Shown: piece by piece, positions 62,675 through 64,000 of the stretch
How positions within the stretch are numbered: the first letter of the stretch is position 1
How the letters are laid out: every line of letters begins with the position of its first letter
From: Bacteroidales bacterium
GTDB lineage: Bacteria; Bacteroidota; Bacteroidia; Bacteroidales; F082
Assembly: GCA_017549805.1 (NCBI GenBank)
Contig: JAFYNJ010000008.1
Span: 1-64,000, forward strand
Reading direction: 5' to 3'
Length of the DNA stretch: 64,000 nt
Program-made: the position numbers and the translations under genes
The notes under the pieces: model-generated
Databases searched by the model: none
What the model saw: the letters and a program-made list of their open reading frames with translations, nothing else
Told to the model about the DNA's origin: nothing

Positions 62675-63723
62675 GTGAGGAGCTTCTTGACGACATCTTG
62701 GAAAACGATAACACCGACGAGGAAAACGGTGAACTTTACGAGCATATCCGCATCGTAGTCGATAAAGGCCAGGCACAGGAACGCATCGACACCTTCCTGA
62801 CCAACCACATCCAGAACATTTCACGCAACCGCGTGCAGAATGCCGCCAAGGCAGGTAACATCCTTGTCAACGACAAGGTGGTGAAACAAAACTACAAGGT
62901 GAAGCCGAACGATGTCATCTCCATCGTGTTCAGCTATCCTCCACGGGAAATCAACATCACGCCGCAGGAGATTCCGTTGAACATCGTCTATGAAGACGAT
63001 GACATCATCGTGATCAACAAGCAGGCGGGACTGGTGGTGCATCCTGGCCACGGCAACTTCGAAGGCACGCTGCTGCACGGCTTGGCATGGCATTTCCAAC
63101 AAACCCATCAAAATGTAGAAAACAAGTTCGGATATTTAGTACACCGCATCGACAAGGACACTACCGGCTTGATGATCGTGGCCAAGAACGAAACCGCCCA
63201 AGCCATCCTGGCGCACCAGTTTTTCGAGCACACCATTCACCGCAGATACCATGCCTTGGTTTGGGGCGACTTCAACGAGGACGAAGGAACCATTGAGGGC
63301 AACATCGGGCGAAGCCCCAACGACCGCCGCAAGATGACGGTCTATCCCAACGGAGACCATGGCAAGGAGGCCATCACCCACTGGCATGTCATTGAACGCT
63401 TCGGTTATGTCACACTCAACGAGTACCGCCTGGAGACTGGACGCACCCACCAAATCCGTGTCCACTCGCAATACATAGGCCATCCATTGTTTAATGACGC
63501 AGTGTATGGTGGCAACATCATCCTCAAAGGAACCACCTTCTCAAAATACCGTCAGTTTATCGACAACTGCTTCAAACTCCTACCTCGACATGCACTGCAC
63601 GCCAAGGAACTGGGATTCATTCATCCCACGACCAAGAAAGAAATGCTGTTCACCTCCGAACTCCCCGACGACATGACTGCCGTCTTAGAGAAATGGCGGA
63701 GATATGTTAAAGTTGAGAGTTGA
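62671..63723 (+). CDS. Large-subunit rRNA pseudouridine synthase, RluD family
   Basis: The 350-aa protein has an acidic N-terminal extension, an S4 RNA-binding domain (about 36-100, ERIDTFLTNH and AGNILVNDKVVKQNYKVKPN) and the RluA-type catalytic domain with Asp161 in HRIDKDTTGLMIVAK, then RRYHALVWG and RLETGRTHQIRVH. It isomerises uridines in 23S rRNA; the exact positions cannot be set, and RluC- or RluA-type specificity is possible. The last residues, KVES, and the stop codon lie in a 7-base-period repeat. Confidence 0.94.
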   Translation: MSEELLDDILENDNTDEENGELYEHIRIVVDKGQAQERIDTFLTNHIQNISRNRVQNAAKAGNILVNDKVVKQNYKVKPNDVISIVFSYPPREINITPQEIPLNIVYEDDDIIVINKQAGLVVHPGHGNFEGTLLHGLAWHFQQTHQNVENKFGYLVHRIDKDTTGLMIVAKNETAQAILAHQFFEHTIHRRYHALVWGDFNEDEGTIEGNIGRSPNDRRKMTVYPNGDHGKEAITHWHVIERFGYVTLNEYRLETGRTHQIRVHSQYIGHPLFNDAVYGGNIILKGTTFSKYRQFIDNCFKLLPRHALHAKELGFIHPTTKKEMLFTSELPDDMTAVLEKWRRYVKVES

Positions 63724-63745
63724 GGGTTTAGAGTTGAGAGTATAG
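63711..63745. repeat. 7-base-period repeat between rluD and hldD
   Basis: AGTTGAG, AGTTGAG, GGTTTAG, AGTTGAG, AGTATAG. It contains the stop codons of both convergent genes (63721-63723 and the complement of 63728-63730). Confidence 0.92.
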
Positions 63746-64000
63746 GAAATCAATATATTCCTTCACGCCATTTTCGAGGCTGGTGAACGGCTCCGAGTAT
63801 CCTACACCACGCAACTTGGCCATATTGGCCTCTGTGAAGTATTGGTATTTGTCACGGATTTCCAAAGGCGTGTCGATAAACTCAACATTCGTCTCTATAC
63901 CCATGGCCTTAAAGGTGTTGTCCGCCAAGTCATAAAACGAGCGGGCATGTCCGGTTCCGACATTATAGAGACCACTTTCAGGCCGATGCTCCATCAGCCA
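63728..64000 (-). CDS. hldD: ADP-L-glycero-D-manno-heptose-6-epimerase, C-terminal part (partial)
   Basis: The 90 or so visible C-terminal residues match the HldD branch of extended short-chain dehydrogenases: GLYNVGTGHARSFYDLADN, then FIDTPLEIRDKYQYFTEANM, KLRGVGY and a final helix. The enzyme makes the heptose precursor of LPS inner core. The frame stays open to the window edge (W-L-M before the first ATG), so the N-terminal Rossmann part lies beyond 64000. Its stop codon sits in the shared repeat with rluD. Confidence 0.88.
   Translation of the reverse strand, partial: WLMEHRPESGLYNVGTGHARSFYDLADNTFKAMGIETNVEFIDTPLEIRDKYQYFTEANMAKLRGVGYSEPFTSLENGVKEYIDFLYSQL

Overview
The window comes from a member of the Bacteroidota, most likely an uncultured Bacteroidales. 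The evidence is the many TAnnTTTG -7 promoter elements (several with a -33 TTG/TTTG box), the type IX secretion (T9SS) C-terminal signals on several exported proteins, BspA-type leucine-rich repeat proteins, the sufBCDSE order, DUF1573 and DUF2851 genes, a patatin fused to an outer-membrane barrel, and the cluster ddl / PASTA / T9SS protein / rluD. Apart from one AT-rich island, base composition and style are uniform and chromosomal.

Layout. 1-8.7 kb: tandem giant secreted proteins (the tail of one, a 1709-aa BspA-like protein, and a secreted endonuclease I) that share a doubled C-terminal module. 8.6-12.0 kb (minus): coaE, YbbR, yajC, a DUF1573 lipoprotein and a gliding-motility-type C-terminal-domain protein. 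12.1-18.2 kb: solitary urocanase hutU, a small lipoprotein, mfd and DUF1294. 18.3-23.3 kb: AT-rich integrated element with a Rep/relaxase-like gene, a small resolvase, small unknown genes and a large serine recombinase whose reading frame ends inside a tRNA-Ala(CGC) gene. 23.5-26.7 kb: patatin/barrel protein and a choline-kinase-like phosphotransferase. 26.7-31.8 kb (minus): complete Fe-S assembly operon sufB-C-D-S-E plus a MIP18/SufT-like gene. 31.9-35.9 kb: membrane-anchored PHP phosphoesterase, GT39-type glycosyltransferase and pepT, overlapping head to tail. 35.9-46.7 kb (mostly minus): secA, BspA/T9SS protein, cysteine-less thioredoxin-like protein, coaD, Nudix hydrolase, (plus-strand pyrE), birA and an Omp28-like protein. 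46.8-58.9 kb (mostly plus): T9SS protein, folE, (minus-strand 5'-nucleotidase), coiled-coil gene-zapA, a structured ncRNA, rny, DUF2851, OPT transporter, pyrH, glycosyltransferase and frr. 58.9-64 kb: ddl, PASTA protein, T9SS protein, rluD and the C-terminal part of hldD.

The genes are mainly housekeeping: CoA (coaD, coaE), pyrimidines (pyrE, pyrH), folate/pterin (folE), Fe-S clusters (suf), protein export (secA, yajC), RNA turnover and translation (rny, frr, rluD), cell wall and LPS (ddl, hldD), and envelope proteins that exit through Sec and then T9SS.

The most unusual signal is a family of short tandem repeats with a 7-base period (one locus has period 8). About fifteen loci are found between or at the edges of genes. 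Each locus has its own unit sequence. Some loci lie in frame inside mfd and sufS, and others supply stop codons or C-terminal residues of secA, sufE, coaD, rluD and others. None was seen in the AT-rich island. A second dispersed element, a 26-base hairpin with compensatory base changes, occurs next to the Nudix gene and inside birA.
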